Source: Pragia fontium DSM 5563 = ATCC 49100
GTDB lineage: Bacteria; Pseudomonadota; Gammaproteobacteria; Enterobacterales; Enterobacteriaceae
Direction: 5' to 3'
Assembly: GCF_900112475.1 (NCBI RefSeq)
Contig: NZ_FOLW01000016.1
Coordinates: forward strand, 1-34,250
Length of the DNA stretch: 34,250 nt
In this document: positions 1 through 8,883 of the stretch, one piece after another
How positions within the stretch are numbered: the stretch's first letter is position 1
How the letters are laid out: each line of letters begins with the position of its first letter
Made by a program: the position numbers and the translations under genes
Notes under the pieces: generated by a model
The model's input: only the letters and a program-made list of their open reading frames with translations
Told to the model about the DNA's origin: nothing
The model's database searches: none

Positions 1-219
1 AACATCATCGGCGGTTTTGGAGGGTGAAGACAAGGGCTTACGTGAACGTTCAGCTAATCCCGGGAGACCTTGTTGCTGGTAACGAGAGAGCCATTTATAA
101 GCCGTCTTCCGACTAATAGAGAATCGCCGTGCCAACTCAGAGATATTCGCCCCGGGTAAAGTGGCCAGAGTAACAAACTCTTCTTTTAAAGACATGATGG
201 TAACCTCATTCCACGGCAT
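1..219 (-). CDS. IS481-family transposase, N-terminal part (runs off the window)
   Basis: The 73 codons seen give an N-terminus beginning MPWNEVTIMSLKEEFV and containing a helix-turn-helix (NISELARRFSISRKTAYKWL, about residues 25-44), followed by a basic linker. This is the usual DNA-binding head of IS481-type DDE transposases; the catalytic domain lies outside the window. The start at 219 is preceded by a good ribosome binding site (AAGGAGAG). The inner Met nine residues on is an alternative start. Whether the full gene is intact cannot be seen. Confidence 0.85.
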   Translation of the reverse strand, partial: MPWNEVTIMSLKEEFVTLATLPGANISELARRFSISRKTAYKWLSRYQQQGLPGLAERSRKPLSSPSKTADDV

Positions 220-342
220 ATAACTCTCCTTAGTATGGAATAGTGATATGCCGATAATGGAACAACAAAACGTAAAAGCACCAGCGATTACGTTCTAAAA
301 AGTGTTACCTATGTCCCTGAACACCTGTTACCTATGTCCCCA
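1..342 (-). mobile_element. IS481-family insertion sequence, 5' end only (left edge of window)
   Basis: The terminus near 342 reads on the minus strand TGGGGACATAGGTAACA, typical of IS481-family ends. A 15-bp direct repeat (tgttacctatgtccc at 303-317 and 326-340) forms a doubled end. Inside it lies the transposase start at 219. The element continues beyond position 1, so neither its other end nor a target duplication can be checked. It marks the boundary where the E. coli-like order is interrupted before yicH. Confidence 0.85.
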
Positions 343-601
343 GTCCATACACGTTCGCCCTTAACGCCCCCTACTCGGCCACCCACACCAATGTTGATTT
401 ATTCTCTGTACTGATAGTGGACGAAATTTTCACTGTCATTAAACTTAACTCACAAGCACTACTTATGATTTCAGTATTCTTTTACACTATTTACCTGCGA
501 ACCATATCGCATCTCATATTATTATCACCATTTCCATTGAGATCCCCCGATAAATACGGCATAAAGGGGTTCAGTTCACACATTGCCACACAGGTCAGAC
601 C
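343..601. other. Intergenic region between the IS end and yicH
   Basis: About 260 bases without a convincing gene. A 62-codon plus-strand frame (417-605) has no recognisable family and overlaps the yicH start. The yicH promoter probably lies here, but I see no clear -35/-10 pair. Confidence 0.5.
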
Positions 602-2386
602 ATGAGATTTATCCGCAAATCACTGTATACACTGCTGTGCCTTTTGGTACTCGCAGTCATTATTATTTATTTTGTTGCTCAAACGTCCTATGCCGCAAAA
701 TGGATAAGCCAGTGGGTTAACGATAATTCGCCCTATCAACTCTCTTTGGGCAACCTTGACTACAGCATTACTGAACCCTCTCAGCTCATTCTGCATAACG
801 TAGAACTGAGCCAGCAAAAACAGCCGACTTTACTCAAGGCTGAAAAAGTAACGCTAGGTTTAACCTCATCGTTATGGCAACCCAAGCTACACTTTTCAAC
901 CCTTGAACTGGAGAACGGCACCCTAAGTCTGTCAGCCAAAACGGCAATCTCTTTAGCGGTTAGCAGTGACCGTTTCCAGTTACGTAATATGGCGGTTAAC
1001 CTTGAGACGCCAGATATTACCTTGCAGGGTGAACGCGTTAATGGCGGTATTATTCCCTGGGTACTCAGCGCGGATCCACTACCCGACAGTGACAACCACT
1101 TTGAATTCAGCGCCGATAAGTTATTGCTTAACGGTATTGAAACTCATAAAGCTCTGATACAGGGCGATGTTGATAATCAACAGATTATTTTTAATAACGT
1201 TGGTGCCGATCTGGCTAATGGGTTGTTGACCGGCAGCGGAAAACGTAACGCGGAAGGCCACTGGATCGTTGATAATTTACGACTGAGCGATGTGAAATAT
1301 CAAAGCCAACAGACGCTAAGCCAATTGTTCGAACAAATCGAGCAGTTGACCGGCCATACCGATATCACCTTGAACCGTCTGGATTTGCTGAACGCCAATA
1401 TTCAGGGAACAGATTGGGCATTTAGCGATTTATCCCTCTCAGTCAAAGATCTGATGTTGGTCAAAGGCAATTGGCAGGCTCAGTCCGGCACGATAAATAT
1501 GAATGCTTATGATGTGGTGTATGGCAATCAACATCTGGTTAGCCCGGTGCTTAATCTTGGGCTGGAAGACAATAACGTTAAAATCAAACAGTTCAGCAGC
1601 CGCTGGCAGGATGGGCTGGTAAGAGCCAGCGGTATCTGGCAGCAAGATAGCCAAGCCTTAACATTGGATGATGTCGCGCTGACATCCTTGCTTTATACCT
1701 TACCCAAGGATTGGCTCACGGAATTAAAACAGACTCCGCCTAACTGGCTACGTGAATTACACATCACCAAATTCACCACTAACCGCAGCATCTTGATTGA
1801 TATCAATCCTGAGTTTCCTTTCCAATTTACTGCACTCGATAGCAACGGCAGTGATCTGTATCTGATTAAAGACCATCAGTTTGGTATCTGGGGCGGGCAG
1901 CTTAGCTTTAACGCGTCAGAAGCGACGCTTAACAAAATTGACCTTCGCCATCCATCGGTTATTTTAACCGCTACGCCAGAAGCCATTACCGTAAGTGAAA
2001 TGAGCGCGTTCACCAAAGAAGGGTTGATTGAAGGCAAAGTCACTCTAGGTCAACAGCCTGAAAGAACATTAAACCTAGCCCTCAGCGGCCGTTCAGTTCC
2101 GGTAAATATTTTACAAAGCTGGGGCTGGCAATCCATTCCACTACAGGGCAACGGTAATATTAATCTACAGTTAAGCGGTAATCTGGTCGATCGACAAACC
2201 AGTGACTCGAAACTCAAGGGTAGCCTGAAAATGGTGAATGATACGGGGCAGATGCTTACACAGTATCCACTAAGCCAAGTTGAAATTCCCGTGGAACCCG
2301 ATATTTCAGTACCAGAGGTACCCAATTCTGAGGAAGAAACACCGGCTACGACACCTGAAGTGCCTCAGGAATCACCGTTTGGTTAA
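602..2386 (+). CDS. yicH: AsmA-family inner-membrane-anchored protein YicH
   Basis: The 594-residue product has one N-terminal membrane segment (about residues 7-27) followed by a long beta-rich periplasmic region. Blocks such as LENGTLSL, RVNGGIIPW, YTLPKDW, DLRHPS and GRSVPVNILQ(S/Q)WGW are shared with E. coli YicH (569 aa). AsmA-like proteins are related to the bridge-type lipid transport proteins; the exact role of YicH is not established. The C-terminus adds a Pro/Glu-rich, probably disordered tail (about residues 560-594), which explains the extra length. In E. coli yicH sits beside xanP, not beside yiiD, so its position here reflects rearrangement. A short Shine-Dalgarno-like AGGT precedes the ATG. 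Confidence 0.88.
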   Translation: MRFIRKSLYTLLCLLVLAVIIIYFVAQTSYAAKWISQWVNDNSPYQLSLGNLDYSITEPSQLILHNVELSQQKQPTLLKAEKVTLGLTSSLWQPKLHFSTLELENGTLSLSAKTAISLAVSSDRFQLRNMAVNLETPDITLQGERVNGGIIPWVLSADPLPDSDNHFEFSADKLLLNGIETHKALIQGDVDNQQIIFNNVGADLANGLLTGSGKRNAEGHWIVDNLRLSDVKYQSQQTLSQLFEQIEQLTGHTDITLNRLDLLNANIQGTDWAFSDLSLSVKDLMLVKGNWQAQSGTINMNAYDVVYGNQHLVSPVLNLGLEDNNVKIKQFSSRWQDGLVRASGIWQQDSQALTLDDVALTSLLYTLPKDWLTELKQTPPNWLRELHITKFTTNRSILIDINPEFPFQFTALDSNGSDLYLIKDHQFGIWGGQLSFNASEATLNKIDLRHPSVILTATPEAITVSEMSAFTKEGLIEGKVTLGQQPERTLNLALSGRSVPVNILQSWGWQSIPLQGNGNINLQLSGNLVDRQTSDSKLKGSLKMVNDTGQMLTQYPLSQVEIPVEPDISVPEVPNSEEETPATTPEVPQESPFG

Positions 2387-2611
2387 TGGGAGAAACCGTT
2401 GAAAAACGCGCCCCCGGATTTGACTCCATACGCATCTCTTGGCTTAAGGTCGAGGTAATTCACTACCCTCTCCCTTCAAGCCATTCGCCTGCGGCTACAC
2501 ATTCCTGCTTTCGTCGGAACGACGATAAAAACCGGAATAGTAAAGCAAACAGGAATGATAAAAGCGATAACAACACCGGCCAAGTTCATGACTTTATTTG
2601 CTGAGAAATCA
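2387..2611. other. Convergent intergenic region with degenerate repeat
   Basis: This lies between the 3' ends of yicH and the MBL hydrolase. Around 2505-2530 is cattcctgctttcgtcggaa followed by cgacg, resembling a decayed form of the palindromic cccGctttcgCggg-type repeats also seen at the right end of the window. The 72-codon frame over this stretch has no family resemblance and is probably not a gene. No strong terminator is visible. Confidence 0.45.
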
Positions 2612-3601
2612 CTACAGCGCCAACCTCGCTCCCAACTTAATCAGTTGAAACTCTTGCTCAGAAACCCCCTGCTGCTTCAGCGCTCGATGTAACTCCATCG
2701 GAGGTTCATCCAAAGACTCATCAGCAAGTTCAAAAACACCCCAGTGAATAGCAAACGATTGTTTGCAAGCCAACTCGCGGTGCAGTCTGACGGCTTCCTG
2801 TGGATTGATATGATGGGCTTCCATCATCCAGCGCGGCGCATAAGCACCTATCGGCAAAGCTGCCATTTCAATTGACTGAAAACGCTGTGCAATCTCCAAC
2901 AAAATCGGGGAGTAGGCGGTATCACCAGAAAAATAGTAATTACGCGCGTTGGCGCTAATCATCCAACCACACCATAAAGTTTGGTTTTGATCCCATAAGG
3001 TACGCACACTCCAGTGTCTGGCAGGTACACTGGTAAACGTTACGCCATCAATCACCAGACTATCCCACCAATCCAGCTCATCGACCCGAACCGCCCCCTG
3101 TTTCTCCACCAGCTTTTTTAATCCCAGCGGTACAATAAAACGCACCTGTGGAGAATGTTTAATAAGTCGGCGCAGGCTGGGTAAATCAAGGTGATCGTAG
3201 TGATTATGGGAAATCAGCACGACATCAATCGGTGGTAGCCGGTTAATTTTAGCCGGAACATCGGTTAAACGTTTAGGACCATAAAAGCTGACCGGCGAAA
3301 CGCGTAGAGAAAAAACGGGGTCGGTCAGGATATGCATGCCATTGATTTGGTATAACAGCGTCGCATGCCCTAGCCACCAAACGGCGTTGCCCGGCATATT
3401 AAAATCAGCTGGTTGCCACCACTGATCAATAAACCCGGGATAACCTGCATCCGGAGGATGCGGCAAATGCTGTTCTTTCCGTTCACGCTGCCAACGTTTT
3501 ACCATTTCTGGCGAGTGTGATTCCGGATAACCGGGATTACAAAACCCGGTTGGCGTATGGTGATTTTTAGATGGATCGTAGTAGGGATTAGCCTTTGGCA
3601 A
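2612..3601 (-). CDS. MBL-fold metal-dependent hydrolase, NAPE-PLD-like
   Basis: The 329-aa protein has the metallo-beta-lactamase fold signature SHNHYDHLD (His132, His134, Asp136, His137). Further metal ligands are likely His196 (PARHW), Asp227 (SGDT) and His286 (AIHWG). The N-terminal layout (PGNAVWWLGHATLLYQINGM, LTDPVFS) and spacing fit the family that includes N-acylphosphatidylethanolamine phospholipase D and bacterial relatives. No signal peptide is seen, so it is probably cytoplasmic. The bacterial substrate is unknown; phosphodiester hydrolysis is a family-level inference. It lies 39 bp downstream of fabY on the same strand and may be cotranscribed with it. Confidence 0.85.
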   Translation of the reverse strand: MPKANPYYDPSKNHHTPTGFCNPGYPESHSPEMVKRWQRERKEQHLPHPPDAGYPGFIDQWWQPADFNMPGNAVWWLGHATLLYQINGMHILTDPVFSLRVSPVSFYGPKRLTDVPAKINRLPPIDVVLISHNHYDHLDLPSLRRLIKHSPQVRFIVPLGLKKLVEKQGAVRVDELDWWDSLVIDGVTFTSVPARHWSVRTLWDQNQTLWCGWMISANARNYYFSGDTAYSPILLEIAQRFQSIEMAALPIGAYAPRWMMEAHHINPQEAVRLHRELACKQSFAIHWGVFELADESLDEPPMELHRALKQQGVSEQEFQLIKLGARLAL

Positions 3602-3640
3602 GCCTTCACTCCTTAGATATAGATTATCTGACAGCTTGGG

Positions 3641-4549
3641 TTATTCACATCCATCCGGCAGAACCATATAGGTTCCTTCAAAAATACATCCAACCTCATC
3701 ATCACCAGATACGTTAACCTGCAACTGAACCCGGGCTTTGCGTCCTCTGGCAAGACGATCCAGATCGCCTTTCATTGAGTCCAGACTGGCCACTGCCGTT
3801 GGTCGACCGGTAACCGGTTTTTGGTAACGAATATGGGCATCGGCTAATACAATTGTCCCACCCAGTTGACGCTCCTGCAGCAACAGCCAAATCAAACCCC
3901 AACCAGTTAAGGTGGCGAGGGAAAACAGACTGCCAGCAAAAATAGTGTGGTGAGGATTGGTGTTCACCCCTTCCGGCATGGTGGTAATAAAACGCTGTCC
4001 GGTGTACTGGACAATTCTAACCCCCATCTTTTCACTTAACGGGATATTCTGATACCAAGCCTTCTGTAGTTGATCACACCAGTCAGGACGATGAAGAATA
4101 TCATCCAGCGTGGCAATGGATTTTCTCATCAGGAAGTGGCGTACCGGCGTAGTTTGTGGTGTGGTAATCTCTCCTTGATTCACAAAACCCAATTTATCGA
4201 AGAAATGTACTGTCTCCTCTCTGGCACTACAGACAATACGCTTCACCCCTTCCTGACGGGCAATGGATTCTAACGTAATGGCAATCAAGGTGCCCAATCC
4301 CTTACTACGGACATTCGCCGCAACCGCCAAAAAGCGAATTGAACCTTCATTGTCGGCATTGATATATAGCCTGCCAACAGCAACCACCTTTCCCTGAGAA
4401 TCTACCACCATCTGATGATGAGCTATCATATCGTAGCCATCTTTTTCTGAGCCAACCGGCTGATGCAGCGGCTTACGCAGCATTTCCCAGCGGAACTGAT
4501 AATAGTCATTTAGCTCTTGTTCGGTAAGCGGTACTCTTAGGTGGTACAT
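3641..4549 (-). CDS. fabY: FabY/YiiD: GNAT plus hotdog thioesterase-like protein
   Basis: The 302-residue product has two domains. Residues 1-145 are a GNAT acetyltransferase-like domain with the acetyl-CoA loop RSKGLGT (81-87). Residues 160-302 are a YiiD C-terminal hotdog-type domain (contains [21 protein letters not shown]). It matches E. coli YiiD, later named FabY for a role in initiating fatty acid synthesis when FabH is absent. Its place next to dtd is the same as in E. coli. It is slightly shorter than the E. coli protein (about 329 aa), mainly at the N-terminus. The biochemical reaction is known family information, not something the sequence proves. Confidence 0.88.
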   Translation of the reverse strand: MYHLRVPLTEQELNDYYQFRWEMLRKPLHQPVGSEKDGYDMIAHHQMVVDSQGKVVAVGRLYINADNEGSIRFLAVAANVRSKGLGTLIAITLESIARQEGVKRIVCSAREETVHFFDKLGFVNQGEITTPQTTPVRHFLMRKSIATLDDILHRPDWCDQLQKAWYQNIPLSEKMGVRIVQYTGQRFITTMPEGVNTNPHHTIFAGSLFSLATLTGWGLIWLLLQERQLGGTIVLADAHIRYQKPVTGRPTAVASLDSMKGDLDRLARGRKARVQLQVNVSGDDEVGCIFEGTYMVLPDGCE

Positions 4550-4616
4550 ACTGACTCTCTTATCTGAATCGTTTCTTATATTGATAGCGCGTTATTTAAC
4601 AAACGGCAACGGTCAA

Positions 4617-5051
4617 TTAAACCTGAAGGCTGAACGTGACCGGTCCATCATTAACCAGTGAAACCTGCATATCAGCAGCAAAAATACCGGTTTCAGTGCC
4701 TACCGTTTGACGGCAGCGATCGGCGAAATAGAGATATAAACGCTCGGCATCCTGCGGTGTCGCACCGCGAGAAAAACTGGGGCGCATACCTTTCTGGGTA
4801 TCGGCAACCAATGTAAATTGAGAAACCACCAGTACGCTACCGCCAGCTTGTTGTACGTTAAGATTCATTTTTCCCTGTTCATCACTGAAAATACGATAGC
4901 CCAATACTCGCTCGCACAGTCGTTCAGCTTTCTCTGGCGTGTCATCTTTTTCCACGCCCAGCAATACCAATAAACCTTTATTAATCGCACCGACGGTCTG
5001 ACCATCAACCACCACATCGGCTCGGGTGACTCGTTGAATTAACGCAATCAT
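4617..5051 (-). CDS. dtd: D-aminoacyl-tRNA deacylase
   Basis: Dtd removes D-amino acids (and glycine from tRNA-Ala) mischarged on tRNA. The 144-aa product has the family length and both catalytic-site motifs: SQFTLVAD (77-84) and the Gly-cisPro loop NDGPVTF (134-140). It overlaps the upstream yihY by 4 bp (ATGA), so the two are probably translationally coupled. The order yihX-yihY-dtd-yiiD is conserved with E. coli. Confidence 0.96.
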   Translation of the reverse strand: MIALIQRVTRADVVVDGQTVGAINKGLLVLLGVEKDDTPEKAERLCERVLGYRIFSDEQGKMNLNVQQAGGSVLVVSQFTLVADTQKGMRPSFSRGATPQDAERLYLYFADRCRQTVGTETGIFAADMQVSLVNDGPVTFSLQV

Positions 5052-5941
5052 TGCTCTGCTGCTCCTGAATTATGGGTAGAATGGGTTTCATAGTCCTCCC
5101 GCAACTTACGATACACGCTTAATGTTACCGTAACCTCCGCACCAAATAGCACGATACACCAACTGAGATAGACCCAGACAAACAAAAGTGGAATCACTGC
5201 CAGTACACCATAGATCAACTGGTAGGATGGAAACATCGTCACGTATAGCCCAAAGCCTTTCTTGCCCAGCTCAAATAACAAAGCGCCCACTATCGCGCCA
5301 ATGGCGGCATCTTTAGCCGGTACCCTGACCGTCGGCACAATACTGTATAACAGCCAGAAAGAGACAAAAGAAAGAAGCAACGGGAAAATACGCAATACCC
5401 GATCAATAACATCATCCATCCCGCCGTCATGTAGCCAAGTCATGGAGAGTAAATAGGAACTAATCGCCATACTGGCGCCGGCCAGCAGCGGACCTAACGT
5501 TAATACCATCCAGTAAACGGCAAAGGAGTAAACCATGGGGCGCTGGCGTTCACTGTGCCAGATAGCATTCAGTGCGGTATCAACAGACCCAATCAACAGC
5601 AGAGAAGTCACAATCAAGCCACAAATACCAATCGCCGTCATTTTGTTAGAGTTAGCGACAAATTGCTCCAGATAGGTTTGGATGGTTTCGCTGGCCGCCG
5701 GCATAAAATTATTAAAGACAAAGGTTTTCAACTGCACGCTAACGTCAGAAAACATCGGGAACGCAGCAAACAGCGCAAATACGACGGTAACGAGCGGCAC
5801 CAAAGACAGCAAAGAGACGTAAGCCAGATTACCCGCCATCATTTGTAACCGGTCTTGATTCGCTCTGGCCCAAAGAAGCTGTGCGTAAGCCACGATAGGT
5901 TTTATTCTGCGCGGGCCTCGAATATGGGATAGGTGTGGCAT
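5048..5941 (-). CDS. yihY: YihY/BrkB-family inner-membrane protein
   Basis: The 297-residue polytopic membrane protein shows about six hydrophobic segments and the family block [20 protein letters not shown] near residues 38-57. E. coli YihY was once called RNase BN, but that activity belongs to another protein; the true function is not known. It is probably cotranscribed with dtd, which it overlaps. The C-terminus is short and hydrophilic ([12 protein letters not shown]). Confidence 0.93.
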   Translation of the reverse strand: MPHLSHIRGPRRIKPIVAYAQLLWARANQDRLQMMAGNLAYVSLLSLVPLVTVVFALFAAFPMFSDVSVQLKTFVFNNFMPAASETIQTYLEQFVANSNKMTAIGICGLIVTSLLLIGSVDTALNAIWHSERQRPMVYSFAVYWMVLTLGPLLAGASMAISSYLLSMTWLHDGGMDDVIDRVLRIFPLLLSFVSFWLLYSIVPTVRVPAKDAAIGAIVGALLFELGKKGFGLYVTMFPSYQLIYGVLAVIPLLFVWVYLSWCIVLFGAEVTVTLSVYRKLREDYETHSTHNSGAAEQ

Positions 5942-6066
5942 AGCATTCTCACTCTGTATCAGGTCATTCTGTTATCTAACGTAACCGGATAAAGATAATA
6001 AAGGCCAGTCAGCCCAGTGTAAAACTGAGATAACCAGCCATTTTCTTCCGGTTAACAATGATGGAT

Positions 6067-6660
6067 TTAATTTGCCCCGAAATATTCAGGAATCACTTTA
6101 TTATCTGTGACCTGTATTGAGGTGATACCTAATGCTCGCGCACCAATAATATTGTCGAGATTATCATCAAAGAAGATGGCATTTTCTGGCGCTATCCCTT
6201 CTTGCTCAAGCACATAACGGTAAATTTCCGCTTCAGGTTTGCGCATTCCCAGCTCCTGAGAGAGATAAATCCGATCGGCGGATTCGTTGACCTGAGGATA
6301 TTGCTCTGGCCAGTAGGTGGTATGCAGTACATTGGTATTAGAAAGCACCACCACTCGGTCGCCCTCTTTACGCAAACGCTGCATAATCTCAATCACTTCC
6401 TCACGCAACCCAATGAAGATGGCCTGCCAGCCAGCGGCAAACTGCTCATAGCTCAGGTGAATCATCATCTCTTCGCAGAGCTGCTGAGCAAACTCTTCGT
6501 CGCTGATTTCCCCTCGCTCATGCCGTTCAAACGGTTTACCCATCTTAAAGCGTTCGGAGAGGGTGGCTAACGGTACACCGCTTAAATTACTCCAAACGCC
6601 CAGCACGCGTTTAAAATCAATATCGACAATCACATTACCTAAATCAAAGATATACAACAT
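6067..6660 (-). CDS. yihX: HAD-family glucose-1-phosphate phosphatase YihX
   Basis: YihX is a cytosolic HAD-superfamily phosphatase that acts on alpha-D-glucose 1-phosphate in E. coli. Motif I is FDLGNV (Asp6, Gly8), motif II is VVLSNTN, the Lys region is LGMRKPEA and motif IV is FFDDN. With the ATG at 6660 the protein has 197 residues and begins MLYIFDLGN as in E. coli; a GTG three codons upstream (6669) is possible but less likely. A modest GGGTG ribosome binding site precedes the ATG. The gap of 125 bp to yihY suggests a separate or partly shared promoter. Confidence 0.94.
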   Translation of the reverse strand: MLYIFDLGNVIVDIDFKRVLGVWSNLSGVPLATLSERFKMGKPFERHERGEISDEEFAQQLCEEMMIHLSYEQFAAGWQAIFIGLREEVIEIMQRLRKEGDRVVVLSNTNVLHTTYWPEQYPQVNESADRIYLSQELGMRKPEAEIYRYVLEQEGIAPENAIFFDDNLDNIIGARALGITSIQVTDNKVIPEYFGAN

Positions 6661-7007
6661 GATATGCACCCGTATGATTTAACTACCGATCCTTGTACTA
6701 CACGCTACCATAGTTATCTTCATCTTCGCATCAGAAACCCTTATCGCAACAAAAATAAAACCCAACCTTATCTTGTCGGCAGGTGGGTTTAGCAGAATGG
6801 TTCTATACTGTATCTGTAGCGTTATTATCACGAAAACTGATACACGATCGGTATCAGACGGTATAATTGAGCTTATCTTTTCCGGTCAGTGATGACGTGG
6901 TTTTAGTGGTACTCATTCCGTACCATAAAGATAAATCAAGGACGATTGGGGGTATCAATGTTTTATTTTATACCCACGTTTTTACTTATTTCAGGAGTAA
7001 TAAAGAA
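6661..7007. other. Intergenic region yihX-yidB with operator-like dyad and promoter
   Basis: Between divergent yihX (-) and yidB (+). Position 6837-6857 holds a perfect 7-7-7 inverted repeat, CTGATAC-N7-GTATCAG. A consensus -10 box TATAAT follows at 6862-6867, so the dyad would cover the -35 and spacer region of a promoter reading toward yidB. A GC-containing imperfect hairpin lies at about 6758-6790. The upstream in-frame extension of yidB (from 6867) has no homology and is treated as untranslated leader. Confidence 0.5.
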
Positions 7008-7409
7008 ATGGGTCTGTTAGATAAATTAGGCGGTCTGCTCGGTGGTAGCGGCGGCAATCAAGGTTCCATCGATTATTCGGCCATTCTGCAATGGATTGAA
7101 CAACAGGGTGGTATTTCTAGTCTGCTGGATAAATTCCGTCAGGGGGGACTGACAGAAGTCGTTCAATCTTGGATCGGCACCGGAGCCAATCTACCTATTT
7201 CTGGACAACAAGTGCAAGACATTCTCAGCGGCTCTGCTCTACAGCAGTTGTCTGAAAAGTTGGGTGTGGGCAGTCAGGAAACGTCAGGACTTATTGCGCA
7301 ATACTTACCGGATTTAGTGGATAAACTCTCACCAAAAGGTGAAATGCCAGAGAGTCCAGACTTAATGTCTATCGGTATGTCGCTGTTAAAAAATAAATTT
7401 TTTAGTTAA
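7008..7409 (+). CDS. yidB: YidB-like DUF937 protein
   Basis: With the ATG at 7008 the protein has 133 residues beginning MGLLDKLGGLLG, matching E. coli YidB (132 aa) in length and in blocks such as AILQWIEQQGGI, LLDKF(R)QGGL, SGQQVQDILSG, KLGV and LSPKGE. An AGGAG ribosome binding site lies about 10 bp upstream, supporting this start over the longer frame from 6867. DUF937 proteins are small cytoplasmic proteins of unknown function. In E. coli yidB is near gyrB, so this placement differs. Confidence 0.88.
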   Translation: MGLLDKLGGLLGGSGGNQGSIDYSAILQWIEQQGGISSLLDKFRQGGLTEVVQSWIGTGANLPISGQQVQDILSGSALQQLSEKLGVGSQETSGLIAQYLPDLVDKLSPKGEMPESPDLMSIGMSLLKNKFFS

Positions 7410-7416
7410 CGACAAT

Positions 7417-7442
7417 TATGCCCCGTTTAACAACGGGGCATA
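7417..7442. terminator. Hairpin between yidB and yiaY 3' ends
   Basis: Perfect 10-bp stem atgccccgtt / aacggggcat with a 4-base loop between two convergent genes. It probably serves both; the flanking T tracts are short, so efficiency is uncertain. Confidence 0.65.
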
Positions 7443-7451
7443 TTCATCACA

Positions 7452-8603
7452 TCACATTGCAGATTTAAAGATAGCAACGATTTCTTCGTGAGTTGCCTGA
7501 ATCGGATTCGTCAGACCACACGCATCTTTCAGCGCATTGGTTGCCAGCACTGGCAAATCTTCTTCTTTCACGTTCAGTTCCACCAGACCTGATGGGATAC
7601 CAACGGTTTTCGACAGCTTACGGATCTCAGCGATACAAGCTGCTGCGCCCTGCTCATCGTTCATTCCCTTGGTGTCAACGCCCATAGCAACGGCGATATC
7701 TTTCAAGCGAGGGGCACAGGCTTTAGCATTGAATGATTCAACGTGAGGCAGTAATACCGCATTACACACACCGTGAGGTAAGTCGTAGAAACCACCCAAC
7801 TGGTGAGCCATAGCATGAACATAGCCCAATGAAGCGTTGTTAAACGCCATGCCAGCAAGAAACTGAGCATAGGCCATCATTTCACGCGCTTCCATATCAT
7901 CACCCTGCGCAACGGCACGAGCCAGATATTGGCTAATCATCGTCACGGCTTTCAGCGCACAAGCATCGGTAATCGGGTTAGCAGCAATAGAAACATAGGC
8001 TTCGATCGCGTGCGTTAATGCGTCCATACCGGTAGCCGCGGTCAGCCCTTTAGGCATACCGGCCATCAGACCAGAATCATTAACCGACAGAATTGGGGTA
8101 ACGTGTTTATCCACGATCGCCATTTTAATATGACGATCAACATCAGTAATAATACAGAAGCGTGTCATTTCTGATGCAGTACCGGCAGTGGTATTAATCG
8201 CGATTAACGGTAATTGAGGCTTCGCAGAGCGATCTACGCCTTCATAATCACGAATATCTCCGCCATTAGACGCCACTAATGCAATACCTTTAGCGCAGTC
8301 ATGAGGTGAACCGCCGCCCAGTGAAATCACGCAGTCACATTGATGCTCTTGTAATATTGCTAAGCCTTCAGACACGTTAACGGTGGTTGGATTTGGATGA
8401 GTCCCATCATAGATTCGACTGCGAATACCTGCTTCCCGCAGTAAATTCTGGACTTCACCTACCACACCGATCTGATTCAACACACTGTCAGTGACGATTA
8501 ATGCATTGTGATAGCCATAATCTTTCATGCTTTTTATCGCATCAGCCAGACAACCCGTACCAATCATGTTAACCGGTGGAATAAAGAAGGTGGAAATCGA
8601 CAT
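7452..8603 (-). CDS. yiaY: Fe-dependent group III alcohol dehydrogenase YiaY
   Basis: The 383-aa protein aligns along its length with E. coli YiaY (382 aa). It shows the NAD-binding loop GGGSP (96-100) and the iron ligands Asp194, His198, His263 and His277 ([32 protein letters not shown]). Known relatives oxidise or reduce short alcohols such as ethanol or 1,2-propanediol. The physiological substrate here is not shown. The gene stands alone, with a ribosome binding site AAGGAG before the start. About 280 bp of AT-rich sequence upstream contains its promoter and the typA terminator. Confidence 0.92.
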   Translation of the reverse strand: MSISTFFIPPVNMIGTGCLADAIKSMKDYGYHNALIVTDSVLNQIGVVGEVQNLLREAGIRSRIYDGTHPNPTTVNVSEGLAILQEHQCDCVISLGGGSPHDCAKGIALVASNGGDIRDYEGVDRSAKPQLPLIAINTTAGTASEMTRFCIITDVDRHIKMAIVDKHVTPILSVNDSGLMAGMPKGLTAATGMDALTHAIEAYVSIAANPITDACALKAVTMISQYLARAVAQGDDMEAREMMAYAQFLAGMAFNNASLGYVHAMAHQLGGFYDLPHGVCNAVLLPHVESFNAKACAPRLKDIAVAMGVDTKGMNDEQGAAACIAEIRKLSKTVGIPSGLVELNVKEEDLPVLATNALKDACGLTNPIQATHEEIVAIFKSAM

Positions 8604-8833
8604 GAATAACTCCTTGATGTGTAATTTTAATAATTTGAACTGGTTACTCTCCCAGACAATTACTTAACTATATTCTCCAGACAAAGTAATCCAAAATGGG
8701 TAAAGAAAGAAACAAAACATTTTTTATAATCTAGTTAAATTTGTAGGGATATTTGATTAATTAACTGATATGGAATGATTTTTTATACAGCAAATCATAC
8801 AGGAAAGCAAAAGAGGTTTAAGGCAGAAAAAAG

Positions 8834-8860
8834 AAAAGGGCAAATAACTTTGCCCTTTTT
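8834..8860 (-). terminator. typA/bipA terminator
   Basis: An 11-bp stem (aaaagggcaaa / tttgccctttt) with a 4-base loop lies about 25 bp past the typA stop and is followed on the minus strand by a T-rich run. It is a textbook intrinsic terminator. Confidence 0.85.
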
Positions 8861-8883
8861 GACGTTAATCTAATAAAGAGTTT

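Noticed and set aside
417-605. 62-codon plus-strand frame before yicH
   Set aside because: No family resemblance, no convincing ribosome binding site, and it runs into the yicH start.
2386-2604. 72-codon frame after yicH
   Set aside because: It lies over a degenerate repeat, and its composition (many Asn, Lys, Arg, Ser) is unlike a folded protein.
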